A stretch of 64,000 nucleotides of DNA from Bacteroides sp. (GTDB lineage: Bacteria > Bacteroidota > Bacteroidia > Bacteroidales > Bacteroidaceae). Below, one piece after another: positions 49,099 through 58,921 of this stretch. The position numbers and the translations under genes were made by a program. The stretch is from positions 1 through 64,000 of the forward strand of contig JAJBTC010000196.1 in NCBI GenBank assembly GCA_020861095.1, read 5' to 3'. Position 1 is the first letter of the stretch, and every line of letters starts with the position of its first letter. Under the pieces are notes generated by a model, which saw only the letters and a program-made list of their open reading frames with translations, ran no database searches and had not been told where the DNA came from.

Positions 49099-51246
49099 TT
49101 GATGAACTGGCTGCATATTGAATTTGATCTTCCGATAACCGATCCGACCTGGATATTCTTCCTGGTGTTGATCATTATTCTTTTCGCGCCTATGCTATTG
49201 GGCAGGTTGCGTATACCCCATATTGTGGGTATGATACTGGCGGGTATACTGATCGGGGAAGACGGTTTCAATATTCTGGAACGCGACAGTAGCTTCGAAC
49301 TTTTTGGAAAGGTAGGACTGTATTACATCATGTTCCTTGCCGGTCTGGAAATGGACATGGAGGATTTTAAAAAGAACCGTTTCAAATGTTTTGTCTTCGG
49401 GATGTTTACTTTTTCGATCCCCATGCTACTGGGAGTATGGAGTAGTATGACCCTGCTGGATTACAACCTGACCACTTCTGTACTGCTGGCCAGTATGTAT
49501 GCTTCACATACCCTGATCTCTTATCCTATTGTGAGCCGTTACGGTCTTTCCCGGTTGCGTAGTGTGAGTATTACTATCGGAGCCACTGCCATCACTGTGG
49601 CATTGGCACTGTTGGTGCTGGCTGTGATCGCCGGTGTGTATCGGGGAGAGATCAATTCGATGTTCTGGATCTCTCTTTCCGTGAAAGTAGTATTGGTCTT
49701 TTGTCTGATCATTCTGCTGTTTCCATGGATCGCGCGTTGGTTTTTCCGCAACTACGACGATAACATCATGCAATTTATTTTTGTGCTGGCTATGGTGTTC
49801 CTTGGGGGCGGATTGCTGGAACTGGCGGGCCTGGAAGGTATTTTAGGCGCATTTCTGGTAGGTCTGGTCCTGAACAGGCTCATACCTAATCTCTCTCCGT
49901 TGATGAATCGTCTGGAGTTTGTGGGAAATGCTCTTTTCATTCCTTATTTTCTGATCGGAGTAGGGATGATCATTGACGTACGTACCCTGTTCACCGGTGG
50001 AGAAGCATTGAAAGTGGCCATTGTGATGACGGTAGTGGCCACACTTAGTAAGTGGCTGGCAGCCTGGCTCACGCAAAAATCTTTCCGGATGCAGGCTGCG
50101 GAACGAACGATGATGTTTGGCTTGAGTAACGCACAGGCGGCAGCTACACTGGCAGCCGTATTGATCGGTAATCAGATCGAGATCTCTCCGGGAGTGCCGC
50201 TTCTGAATGACGATGTGCTCAACGGGACGGTAGTGATGATCCTGTTTACATGTATCATCAGTTCGGTGGTGACTGAACGTGCCGCCAGGAAATTCGCAGT
50301 CAGTGACCAGATGAGTGATCTGACAGACAAACCGGTAGAGGAGGAAAGAATACTGATACCGGTGGCGAATCCGGAAACGATCGAAAACCTTGTGGGGATG
50401 GCACTTGTTATGAAAGATCCCAAAAAGACAGATGGCTTGATCGCGGTGAGTATCGTGAATGACAGTAATGATTCGGAAGCCCGGCAGATACAGGGACAGC
50501 GCTCTCTGGAACGTGCCGCCCGTGTAGGAGCCGCGGTGGATGTCGAGATAAACACAGTCAACCGGTATGATCTGAGTATTGCTTCAGGGATTATTCATAC
50601 ATTGAAAGAGTACGATGCCACAGAGGTGATTATCGGTCTGCACCGAAAAGCCAACCTGATGGATTCTTTTTTGGGAACCATGACGGAAAATCTGCTTAAG
50701 GGCACCTATAGGCAGGTGATGATCGTAAAATGCCTCATGCCTGTGAATACCTTACGCAGGATTGTAGTGGCTGTACCTCCTAAGGCAGAATTTGAGGTGG
50801 GATTCTACAAGTGGGTAGAGCGTTTGTGTCGTATGGGGAGTCAGCTGGGATGTCGGGTACACTTTTATGCCCATCCGGATACACTGCGTTACCTGAAAGG
50901 CTATATCGGTAAGAAATACAAAGGAGTGAGAGGGGAATACTCCGAACTGGATAGCTGGGAAGATCTGTTGCTCCTGACAGGTGTGGTAAGTTACGATCAT
51001 CTGTTGGTGATTGTAAGTGCCCGCCGGGGATTTATCTCTTATGACCCGTCGTTTGAAAAGCTGCCCGTGCAGATCACCAAATATTTTTGTGACAATAGTT
51101 TGGCTGTTCTTTACCCCGATCAGAACGGAGACCCGCAAGAGAGTATTTCTTTCTCTGATCCCGGACATTACAGTGAAAATCAACGTTACGATAGCATGGG
51201 TAAGTCTATGGGAAAATGGCTGTATAAATGGTTTAAAAAGAATTGA
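49099..51246 (+). CDS. Cation:proton antiporter (CPA2) with C-terminal UspA-like domain
   Basis: ILFAPMLLGRLRIPHIVGMILAGILIGEDGFNIL; multiple TMs; C-terminal ..ATEVIIGLHRKANLMDSFLGTMTENLLKGTYRQVMIVK. Confidence 0.93.
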   Translation: MMNWLHIEFDLPITDPTWIFFLVLIIILFAPMLLGRLRIPHIVGMILAGILIGEDGFNILERDSSFELFGKVGLYYIMFLAGLEMDMEDFKKNRFKCFVFGMFTFSIPMLLGVWSSMTLLDYNLTTSVLLASMYASHTLISYPIVSRYGLSRLRSVSITIGATAITVALALLVLAVIAGVYRGEINSMFWISLSVKVVLVFCLIILLFPWIARWFFRNYDDNIMQFIFVLAMVFLGGGLLELAGLEGILGAFLVGLVLNRLIPNLSPLMNRLEFVGNALFIPYFLIGVGMIIDVRTLFTGGEALKVAIVMTVVATLSKWLAAWLTQKSFRMQAAERTMMFGLSNAQAAATLAAVLIGNQIEISPGVPLLNDDVLNGTVVMILFTCIISSVVTERAARKFAVSDQMSDLTDKPVEEERILIPVANPETIENLVGMALVMKDPKKTDGLIAVSIVNDSNDSEARQIQGQRSLERAARVGAAVDVEINTVNRYDLSIASGIIHTLKEYDATEVIIGLHRKANLMDSFLGTMTENLLKGTYRQVMIVKCLMPVNTLRRIVVAVPPKAEFEVGFYKWVERLCRMGSQLGCRVHFYAHPDTLRYLKGYIGKKYKGVRGEYSELDSWEDLLLLTGVVSYDHLLVIVSARRGFISYDPSFEKLPVQITKYFCDNSLAVLYPDQNGDPQESISFSDPGHYSENQRYDSMGKSMGKWLYKWFKKN

Positions 51247-51956
51247 TGGATAACTGGACGCAACGAACTTCGCTACTGTTTGGTGAAGAAAAAATGCAAA
51301 GGCTTGCCCAGGCGCATGTGCTGGTGGTTGGCCTGGGAGGGGTGGGCTCGTATGCCGCCGAGCTCATCTGCCGGGCCGGAGTAGGAGCTATGACTATTGT
51401 AGATGCCGACACGGTACAGGCAAGTAACATCAACCGTCAGCTACCCGCCTTGCATACGACAATCGGAGAAAGTAAAGCGGAGGTTGTGGCCCGTCGACTG
51501 CAGGCGATCAATCCGGAACTCCGGCTGACTGTTTGTCCTGTATTTCTGAAAGACGACAATATACCGGAACTCTTAGATAGTGCATCGTTTGATTTTGTGG
51601 TGGATGCCATCGATACATTGAGTCCGAAATGCTACTTGATCTGGCAGGCGTTGCAGCGTAAGTTGCGTATTGTGTCCAGTATGGGTGCCGGTGCGAAAAG
51701 TGACATTACGCAGGTACGGTTCGCGGATATCCGTGATACTTATCATTGCGGATTGAGCAAGGCTGTCCGGAAAAAGCTCCGGAAGATGGGGCTTCGCAGG
51801 AAATTGCCGGTGGTATTCAGTACGGAACAAGCTGATCCGAAAGCGGTTTTTGAGATCCATGACGAGAAAAACAAGAAATCCACCTGTGGTACTGTCAGTT
51901 ATATGCCTGCTGTGTTTGGCTGTTACCTGGCAGAGTATGTACTGAAACGTTTGTAA
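51243..51956 (+). CDS. tcdA: tRNA threonylcarbamoyladenosine dehydratase (ThiF/E1-like)
   Basis: QRTSLLFGEEKMQRLAQAHVLVVGLGGVGSYAAELICRAGVGAMTIVDADTVQASNINRQ. Confidence 0.92.
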   Translation: MMDNWTQRTSLLFGEEKMQRLAQAHVLVVGLGGVGSYAAELICRAGVGAMTIVDADTVQASNINRQLPALHTTIGESKAEVVARRLQAINPELRLTVCPVFLKDDNIPELLDSASFDFVVDAIDTLSPKCYLIWQALQRKLRIVSSMGAGAKSDITQVRFADIRDTYHCGLSKAVRKKLRKMGLRRKLPVVFSTEQADPKAVFEIHDEKNKKSTCGTVSYMPAVFGCYLAEYVLKRL

Positions 51957-51985
51957 ATATACCCATCTGTAAATAATCTGCCCGT

Positions 51986-52648
51986 ATGATACAATTAGAG
52001 CAAATAACAAAGAGTTTCGATTCGCTCCAGGTCCTCAAAGGAATTGATCTTTTTATTGAGAAAGGAGAGATCGTAAGCATTGTAGGGCCCAGTGGTGCCG
52101 GAAAGACAACGCTGCTTCAGATCATGGGCACATTGGATACGCCGGATACGGGAATCGTGTGTATAGACGGAGTAGAAACCGGAAAAATGAAAGAGAGAGC
52201 GCTGTCGGCATTCCGCAATAAACACATCGGGTTTGTGTTCCAGTTCCATCAGTTGCTGCCGGAATTCACTGCTCTGGAGAATGTGATGATCCCTGCTTTT
52301 ATAGCAGGTGCTTCCGGTAAACAGGCAGAAAACCGGGCCATGGAATTGCTGGATTATATGGGACTCAAAGAGCGGACTACCCATAAGCCCAATGAACTTT
52401 CCGGAGGAGAGAAACAGCGGGTGGCTGTGGCCCGTGCGCTGGTCAATAATCCTTCTGTGATCCTGGCGGATGAACCGTCGGGCAGCTTAGACACACAGAA
52501 CAAAGAAGAACTGCATCAGCTTTTCTTTGATCTCAGAAAACAGTTTGGACAGACATTCGTGATCGTAACGCACGACGAAGGTCTGTCGCGTATTACAGAC
52601 CGTACCATCCATATGATAGATGGTAGTATTGTTGAGTCTGTTCCCTGA
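51986..52648 (+). CDS. LolD-type ABC transporter ATP-binding protein
   Basis: [57 protein letters not shown]. Confidence 0.95.
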   Translation: MIQLEQITKSFDSLQVLKGIDLFIEKGEIVSIVGPSGAGKTTLLQIMGTLDTPDTGIVCIDGVETGKMKERALSAFRNKHIGFVFQFHQLLPEFTALENVMIPAFIAGASGKQAENRAMELLDYMGLKERTTHKPNELSGGEKQRVAVARALVNNPSVILADEPSGSLDTQNKEELHQLFFDLRKQFGQTFVIVTHDEGLSRITDRTIHMIDGSIVESVP

Positions 52649-52713
52649 ATCCTGTAATTTATGTGTCAGTAACCTGTGTGAGAAGTTCTTCAGACCGGTA
52701 GTTCTTCCTCCTT

Positions 52714-53634
52714 CTATTCATAAGAGAGATAAGGAGCGATACGTTCGAGCTCTTCCGTTGTAAACTCTTCATACAACCTGAGTTCCTGTATATCTTTGAT
52801 ATACCCTCGTTTGCGTCGGTGCTCCACCATGACTTTAGCCTGATAAAAGTTGAGATAGGGATGTGCCCGAAGTCTCTCCACACTTACCCGGTTGATCTGT
52901 ATCTTCCGTAAAGAGTCGGTCTCTATCGTGAACCATCTTAACATATCGGAATGTATGTGCTCCAGTTCCAGGAGTTGCTCTGTCGAGTGGAAACCTCCCA
53001 GGCGTTGACGGTAACTGACGATTTGCCAGGCTATGCCGCTTCCGATACCGGGAATGTATTTGAGCATGGTGGTATCGGCACTGTTCAGATCCACTACTGT
53101 ACCTTCGGGATATTTGATTGTCGGAGGGTAGAAGAGAGGCTTCTCTTCCGGTGAATCTATGTCGGACGTATCCGCTTTCTGTTGAGCAAGAACGTGCTGA
53201 TCTGTTTGTATATGGATAAAAGGCGAAAGCTGATGATAGAGCTCATCTGTCATTCCGTATATTTTCCGGAAGCTCTCCGCATCCCGGAAACGTCCGCCGC
53301 TTTCTCTGTAGCGTATCACATTGCGTGCCATCCATCCGGGTAGGCCCAGGCGCGTAAGGGACAGCGAGTCGATCCGGTTCGGATCAAAAGGAAAAAGCAC
53401 AGTCGGTTGTTTATCGGCCTGGGCAGAAGGATAGATCCTTTCCGGATCTCTTTCGTTCAAGGATCCCATAAAATCTGCATACTCTCTTACCAGTTGCTCC
53501 GGATCCAGAGCAACCAATACGGCACGGCGGGCAGGTATCCACTCCCCTGTCACTATAAACAGAATGATCAGGGTGATGAGTATCCATATTCCCCGGCGCT
53601 GTCTGCGGGTAAAATAGAGGTACTCCCTCCACAT
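52714..53634 (-). CDS. Helix-hairpin-helix (ComEA-like) protein
   Basis: VDLNSADTTMLKYIPGIGSGIAWQIVSYRQRLGGFHSTEQLLEL; two further HhH-like segments. Confidence 0.85.
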   Translation of the reverse strand: MWREYLYFTRRQRRGIWILITLIILFIVTGEWIPARRAVLVALDPEQLVREYADFMGSLNERDPERIYPSAQADKQPTVLFPFDPNRIDSLSLTRLGLPGWMARNVIRYRESGGRFRDAESFRKIYGMTDELYHQLSPFIHIQTDQHVLAQQKADTSDIDSPEEKPLFYPPTIKYPEGTVVDLNSADTTMLKYIPGIGSGIAWQIVSYRQRLGGFHSTEQLLELEHIHSDMLRWFTIETDSLRKIQINRVSVERLRAHPYLNFYQAKVMVEHRRKRGYIKDIQELRLYEEFTTEELERIAPYLSYE

Positions 53635-53643
53635 CAGGTCAGG

Positions 53644-55011
53644 TTATTTCAAAAAACCAAGTTCATTGATAAATATGACAGAGATAGCTACAGGAGCTAT
53701 GTATTTCAGGATAAAGATAATCAATTTATAGATAGGAACGCGGAGTGTACCGTTGTTTGTTATTTCTGACCAGATAATTTTCTTATCTAAGTACCATCCG
53801 GTGAAGACAGATATGAGCAACCCGCCCAATGGCAACATGATCTTGGCGGTGACGAAGTCGAACAGGTCAAACGCACCCATCCCGAAAAGGGTAATGTCTT
53901 TGGTAGGACCCATGGAGAGTGAGCAGAATATACCCAGAAACATACAACCACCTGTTACAATACGGGCGGCCTTGCCACGGGTAAAGCCAAATTCCTCATG
54001 CAGGTAGGCTGTTGCCACCTCGTGCATAGAAATGGTAGAGGTGAGGGCTGCGACAGCCAGGAGCACATAAAACATCACTGAAAAAACATAAGCCAGTATG
54101 GGCGCGCCGCTAAAGGCTTGCTGAAACACATTGGGAAGGGTGATAAAGATCAGGCTGGGGCCAGCATCTGGCTGTATACCTACAGAGAACGCCGCCGGGA
54201 AAATAATGAAGCCGGCCAGGATGGCGATGAAGGTATCTATCAATCCGACACTGAATGCGGTTTTGGTCAGGTTGGTGTCTTTACCAAAGTAGGAAGCATA
54301 GGTACACAGACAACCCATTCCCAGACTTAACGAAAAGAAGGCCTGTCCCATAGCGCTCAGAAAGACCTGGCTATCTACTTTGCTGAAATCGGGTTTCAAC
54401 AGGAACTCGATCCCTTTTTCCGATCCGGGCAGGCTGACAGAGCAGGCAACCAGGATGATAATAATGACAAACAGGGTAGGCATCATGATCTTGGAATATT
54501 TCTCAATTCCCTTTTCTACTCCTTTGACAATGATGTAATGGGTACCCAACAGAAAGAGTATCAGCCAGAATATCGGACGGAAAGGATTGCCGGAGAACTT
54601 CTGGAAGGATTCGATAAATTCCGGGGCACTTTTTCCGGAGAACTTATTGGTTACTGCCTCTACCACATATTCCAGTGTCCATCCGGCCACAACGGAATAG
54701 TAGCTTAATATCAGGAATCCTGCCAGTACTCCCATCCGGCCTACCCAGCGCCACGGAGTGCCGGGGGCAAGCACCTGATAGGCCCGTGCCGTGTTGGCGC
54801 GGGAATGTCGCCCGATCAGGAATTCAGAGATCATGATCGGCAATCCCAGCAGTAAAATACATCCCAGATAGATCAGGATAAAAGCCGCCCCTCCGTTATT
54901 ACCCGTTTCGTAAGGGAATCTCCAGATATTACCTAATCCTACGGCAGATCCGGCCGAAGCCAGGATCACGCCTATTTTACTACCAAAGTTTGCTCTGTCA
55001 TTTTTTGCCAT
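53644..55011 (-). CDS. Sodium-dependent transporter (NSS/SNF family)
   Basis: FGSKIGVILASAGSAVGLGNIWRFPYETGNNGGAAFILIYL. Confidence 0.96.
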   Translation of the reverse strand: MAKNDRANFGSKIGVILASAGSAVGLGNIWRFPYETGNNGGAAFILIYLGCILLLGLPIMISEFLIGRHSRANTARAYQVLAPGTPWRWVGRMGVLAGFLILSYYSVVAGWTLEYVVEAVTNKFSGKSAPEFIESFQKFSGNPFRPIFWLILFLLGTHYIIVKGVEKGIEKYSKIMMPTLFVIIIILVACSVSLPGSEKGIEFLLKPDFSKVDSQVFLSAMGQAFFSLSLGMGCLCTYASYFGKDTNLTKTAFSVGLIDTFIAILAGFIIFPAAFSVGIQPDAGPSLIFITLPNVFQQAFSGAPILAYVFSVMFYVLLAVAALTSTISMHEVATAYLHEEFGFTRGKAARIVTGGCMFLGIFCSLSMGPTKDITLFGMGAFDLFDFVTAKIMLPLGGLLISVFTGWYLDKKIIWSEITNNGTLRVPIYKLIIFILKYIAPVAISVIFINELGFLK

Positions 55012-55335
55012 ATATTGTGGACCTTTCTGTCAATTCGTTATCAGATATTGTTTCTGGAATGCAAAATTACATAATAATCTCTATATCAGCATACATTCTA
55101 CCTAAAAATAACTAAAATCCATTTTAACAAAGAAAGTGGTGTCCGGTTTGCCGGTTTCCTGGAAAACAGACGGAGAAAGAAGCGGCTTATGGTACCATGT
55201 GGGAGGGGCTTACGGTGAAAAGGGAGTAACAGGTCTGCGACGAAACTTTTTGATTTTTACAAAGTTTACCATTTCTATTCTTTCCCGGGATCGGCTATTT
55301 TCTATCTTTGCATGCGAATTTAATGAACTGAATAT

Positions 55336-55747
55336 ATGATTTCTTATATAAAAAAATATCCCATATCCCTGTTGGTAATCTTAGTGGTGATCTATCTCTC
55401 TTTTTTTCGTCCCCCTTCCATCGGGGGGGGTAGAGATCCCTTACCTGGATAAACTGGTTCATTTTTGCATGTATTTTGGAGTATCGGCCATGCTCTGGCT
55501 GGAATTCTTTCGTTCTCACCCATGGCCTCTGCCCGCTATGCGTGCCTGGATAGGTGCTTGTCTGTGCCCGATACTTTTTAGTGGTGCGGTTGAGATCTTG
55601 CAGGAATACGCGACAGACTACCGGGGCGGTGAATGGTTGGATTTTGCTGCCAACAGCCTGGGTGCACTGACTGCCAGCCTATTGGCCTGGTATATCGTAG
55701 CTCCCTGGTTTGGACGTACATACCGCGGTCGGGCGGCTCAGAGCTGA
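55336..55747 (+). pseudogene. VanZ-like membrane protein, frameshifted at a G8 tract
   Basis: ATG 55336 reads MISYIKKYPISLLVILVVIYLSFFRPPSIGGGRDPLPG*. Deleting one G from 55423-55430 gives ..PPSIGGVEIPYLDKLVHFCMYFGVSAMLWLEFF.., joining ORF 55469..55747. Confidence 0.8.
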
Positions 55748-57033
55748 TTGCCCAGTGTGGTGAGCCGCGTACTGTTGGAACCCTTGATGAGGATCGTGGA
55801 TCCGGTGAGTGGTTCCTGTCTGAGGTACTCCGCAAAAGTTGCCACATCCGGGAATCCTTCGAAGGGATGACGGACCTGATTGAATTCGTTCCCGATCAAT
55901 ATCACCCGCTGGAAACCAGAGGTGGAGAGCAGGTCTGCAATCTTCTGATGTTCCTGACGGCTTTCTTTGCCCAATTCTTTCATATCTCCCAGGATCACTA
56001 CTTTCTGAGGCGCTTCCATCTGGCGGAAATTGTCTAAAGCAGCCTGCATACTGGTGGGGTTGGCGTTGTAGGCATCCATGATGATCAGGTTGTGAGCCGT
56101 CTGGATCAGTTGGGAACGGTTGTTCGTAGGCTGGTATCCGGCAAGTGCCGTGTCAACCTCCGCAGCCGGAATACCGAAATAGAGTCCGACCGTGATAGCT
56201 GCCAGTGCATTGGGGAAATTATAGGAGCCGATCAGCTGGGTGGTTGTCGCATGAGTCGTTGTTTCTCCGGATTCTTTCCAGCAGAGAGACAGATAAGGGG
56301 AATTGCCCGTGATCTCTCCACAGACGAAACACTCCTGTGTGGTGCCATAGCGTACCAGAGAAAGGTCGTGTGCGATGTCTCTTAACAGCGGGTTGTCCTG
56401 ATGGATAAACACCACTCCTTCTTTTTTCCGGAGGTAGTCATACAGTTCGCCTTTTGTCCGGATCACTCCTTCCAGCGAACCGAATCCTTCGAGGTGTGCT
56501 TTGCCTATGTTGGTGATCAGACCGTAGTCCGGATCTGCTATCTCCGCGAGTTCCCTGATCTCTCCGGGATGGTTGGCACCCATTTCTATGACAGCCAGCG
56601 TATGTTCTTTTCTGAGCCGTAACAAGGTAAGCGGTACACCGATGTGATTGTTCAGGTTCCCTTCGGTGTATAATACCTGATGACGCCTGGCCAGTACGCC
56701 GGAGATCAACTCTTTCGTGGTGGTTTTTCCATTGGTCCCGGTGATGCCGATCACCGGTATAGCCATCTGCTGCCTGTGATAAGCAGCCAGTTGCTGGAGT
56801 GCCCGCAGGCAGTCATCCACCCGGATATACCTGCTATCCTCTGCCGGCTGGTAAGCCGGATTGTCTATGACGGCATACCTGCTTCCTTTATCTAATGCCT
56901 GTGAAGCATACTGATTCCCATCAAACGAGCTCCCCTTCAGGGCGAAAAAGAGAGAGTTTTCCGGACAATGACGACTGTCTGTGGTAACGGAACCGCATTG
57001 CAAAAAAACTTCGTAAAGAGAAGATAGATCCAT
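55738..57033 (-). CDS. murF: UDP-N-acetylmuramoyl-tripeptide--D-alanyl-D-alanine ligase
   Basis: VTTDSRHCPENSLFFALKGSSFDGNQYASQAL; IGITGTNGKTTTKELISGVL; NPTSMQAALDNF. Confidence 0.96.
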   Translation of the reverse strand: MDLSSLYEVFLQCGSVTTDSRHCPENSLFFALKGSSFDGNQYASQALDKGSRYAVIDNPAYQPAEDSRYIRVDDCLRALQQLAAYHRQQMAIPVIGITGTNGKTTTKELISGVLARRHQVLYTEGNLNNHIGVPLTLLRLRKEHTLAVIEMGANHPGEIRELAEIADPDYGLITNIGKAHLEGFGSLEGVIRTKGELYDYLRKKEGVVFIHQDNPLLRDIAHDLSLVRYGTTQECFVCGEITGNSPYLSLCWKESGETTTHATTTQLIGSYNFPNALAAITVGLYFGIPAAEVDTALAGYQPTNNRSQLIQTAHNLIIMDAYNANPTSMQAALDNFRQMEAPQKVVILGDMKELGKESRQEHQKIADLLSTSGFQRVILIGNEFNQVRHPFEGFPDVATFAEYLRQEPLTGSTILIKGSNSTRLTTLGNQL

Positions 57034-57163
57034 AGAGGCTCATTCTTTAAATAATGGCAAATATAAAGCATTCTGTTGGAAAAAGGAATCGTTTTCTGAG
57101 GTTTGATCCCCTGAATGTCTGTAAAAAAGCCCCGGATTGTGAGTGAACTGAATATTTTTTGTT

Positions 57164-57171
57164 TATTTTTG
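57164..57171 (+). promoter_or_regulatory. Candidate -7 box TATTTTTG upstream of folP
   Basis: TATTTTTG 25 bp upstream of ATG 57196. Confidence 0.4.
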
Positions 57172-57195
57172 CGTCAGACTATACCGACGATATAT

Positions 57196-58050
57196 ATGAA
57201 TCCCGAACAATCCCTCTTCATCAATGTAAACGGTTCTTTGCTGGATCTTTCTACTCCTCAGGTGATGGGGATCTTGAATGTGACCCCTGATTCCTTTTTC
57301 GCGGGGAGTCGTATGCAGACTGAACACGAGATTGCCGACAGGGTAGAGCAGATCCTGGCCCAGGGAGGAAGTATCATTGATGTGGGAGCCTACTCTTCCC
57401 GGCCCGCGGCGGAACACATTTCCGCGGAAGAGGAGAGGAAACGTTTGCAGGTTGGCCTGGAGGTGATCCGTAGAGATCATCCGGAAGCGATCGTATCGGT
57501 AGATACGTTCCGGGCGGAGGTCGCCGAATGGTGTGTCAGGGAATATCAGGTAGCCATCATCAATGATATATCGGGTGGAGAAATGGACGCTCGTATGTTT
57601 GAAACGGTGGCCCGGCTGAATGTCCCTTATATCCTGATGCACATGAAAGGCACTCCACAGACGATGCAGCAGGAACCTTACTATGAGAATGTAGTGAAAG
57701 AGGTGTTTCTGTATCTGGCCGGAAAGATAGATGAACTTCAGCAGCTGGGTGTAAAAGACATTATTATCGATCCCGGGTTCGGCTTTGGAAAAACGGTGGA
57801 CCATAACTATGCCCTGATGAATTATCTGGAAGATTTTCATCTGTTTGATCTGCCATTGCTGGTAGGTGTTTCCCGGAAATCCATGATCACCCGATTGCTG
57901 GAGACAGGGGCAGTGGATGCGTTGAACGGGACTACGGTATTGCATACGATCTCCCTGATGAAAGGAGCGCATATATTGCGGGTACATGATGTGAAAGAGG
58001 CTGTAGAAGCAGTGAAGATCGTAGGGAAGGTACGATCAACTTTTTCGTGA
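57196..58050 (+). CDS. folP: Dihydropteroate synthase
   Basis: VMGILNVTPDSFFAGSR; IIDVGAYSSRP; VSVDTFRAEVA; IIDPGFGFGKTVDHNYALM. Confidence 0.96.
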   Translation: MNPEQSLFINVNGSLLDLSTPQVMGILNVTPDSFFAGSRMQTEHEIADRVEQILAQGGSIIDVGAYSSRPAAEHISAEEERKRLQVGLEVIRRDHPEAIVSVDTFRAEVAEWCVREYQVAIINDISGGEMDARMFETVARLNVPYILMHMKGTPQTMQQEPYYENVVKEVFLYLAGKIDELQQLGVKDIIIDPGFGFGKTVDHNYALMNYLEDFHLFDLPLLVGVSRKSMITRLLETGAVDALNGTTVLHTISLMKGAHILRVHDVKEAVEAVKIVGKVRSTFS

Positions 58051-58101
58051 AGTCACGGTGAGAGTGAAATTTAATTTTAAAATAATAGAGTTTATAAGAA
58101 C

Positions 58102-58869
58102 GTGTTTATTAGTTTTGGTATAAAAGATTTTATCGATATCCTGCTGGTCGCCTTGTTGCTTTTCTATACGTATAAGTTGATGAAGGTGTCCGGTTCGATC
58201 AATATATTTACCGGGATCCTGGTTTTTATATTGTTGTGGCTGATCGTCTCTCAGGTATTGGAAATGCGTTTGCTGGGCTCCATATTCGATCAGTTGGTGC
58301 AGGTAGGTGTACTGGCCCTCATTATTCTTTTCCAGGATGAGATCCGGCGTTTCTTAGTGACACTGGGTACACACAGACATGCCAGTGCGCTGATACGCTT
58401 TTTCACAGGGAATAAAAAGCAGAAGGTAGCCAATGAAGATATCATGCCGGTAGTAATGGCCTGCCTGAGTATGTCTAAACAAAAAACAGGAGCGCTGATC
58501 GTGATCGAGAATCAGCTCCCGCTGGATGAGGTGATACGCACCGGTGAGGTGATTGACGCGGATATCAATCAGCGACTGATCGAAAATATTTTTTTTAAGA
58601 ACAGTCCGTTGCACGACGGGGCTATGGTGATCAGGAAAAAACGGATCAAGGCAGCCGGGTGCATCCTGCCGGTTTCGCACAACCTGAATATCCCCAAGGG
58701 ACTCGGATTGCGACACAGGGCGGCTATGGGTATCTCCCAGGAGTCGGATGCTTACGCCATCATTGTATCCGAAGAGACGGGATCTATTTCGGTGGCATAC
58801 CAGGGACAATTTCACCTGCGGCTGAATGCCAAAGAATTGGAAAGTATCCTGACGGAACAACAGAATTGA
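58102..58869 (+). CDS. cdaA: Diadenylate cyclase CdaA (GTG start)
   Basis: N-terminal TMs; FQDEIRRFL; SPLHDGAMVI; GLRHRAAMGISQESDAYAIIVSEETGSIS. Confidence 0.95.
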   Translation: MFISFGIKDFIDILLVALLLFYTYKLMKVSGSINIFTGILVFILLWLIVSQVLEMRLLGSIFDQLVQVGVLALIILFQDEIRRFLVTLGTHRHASALIRFFTGNKKQKVANEDIMPVVMACLSMSKQKTGALIVIENQLPLDEVIRTGEVIDADINQRLIENIFFKNSPLHDGAMVIRKKRIKAAGCILPVSHNLNIPKGLGLRHRAAMGISQESDAYAIIVSEETGSISVAYQGQFHLRLNAKELESILTEQQN

Positions 58870-58921
58870 TCCTTTGTGTGAATTACACAAAACACATAAT
58901 TAATTAATTATTTAATCGGAT

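Noticed and set aside
55136-55160. AGTGGTGTCCGGTTTGCCGG resembling the TIR of the 2365-3018 element
   Set aside because: Only about 12 bp match, no second end or target duplication found nearby.
58102-58104. GTG start of cdaA as an anomaly
   Set aside because: GTG is a normal alternative start, and the TM-rich N-terminus fits the family.
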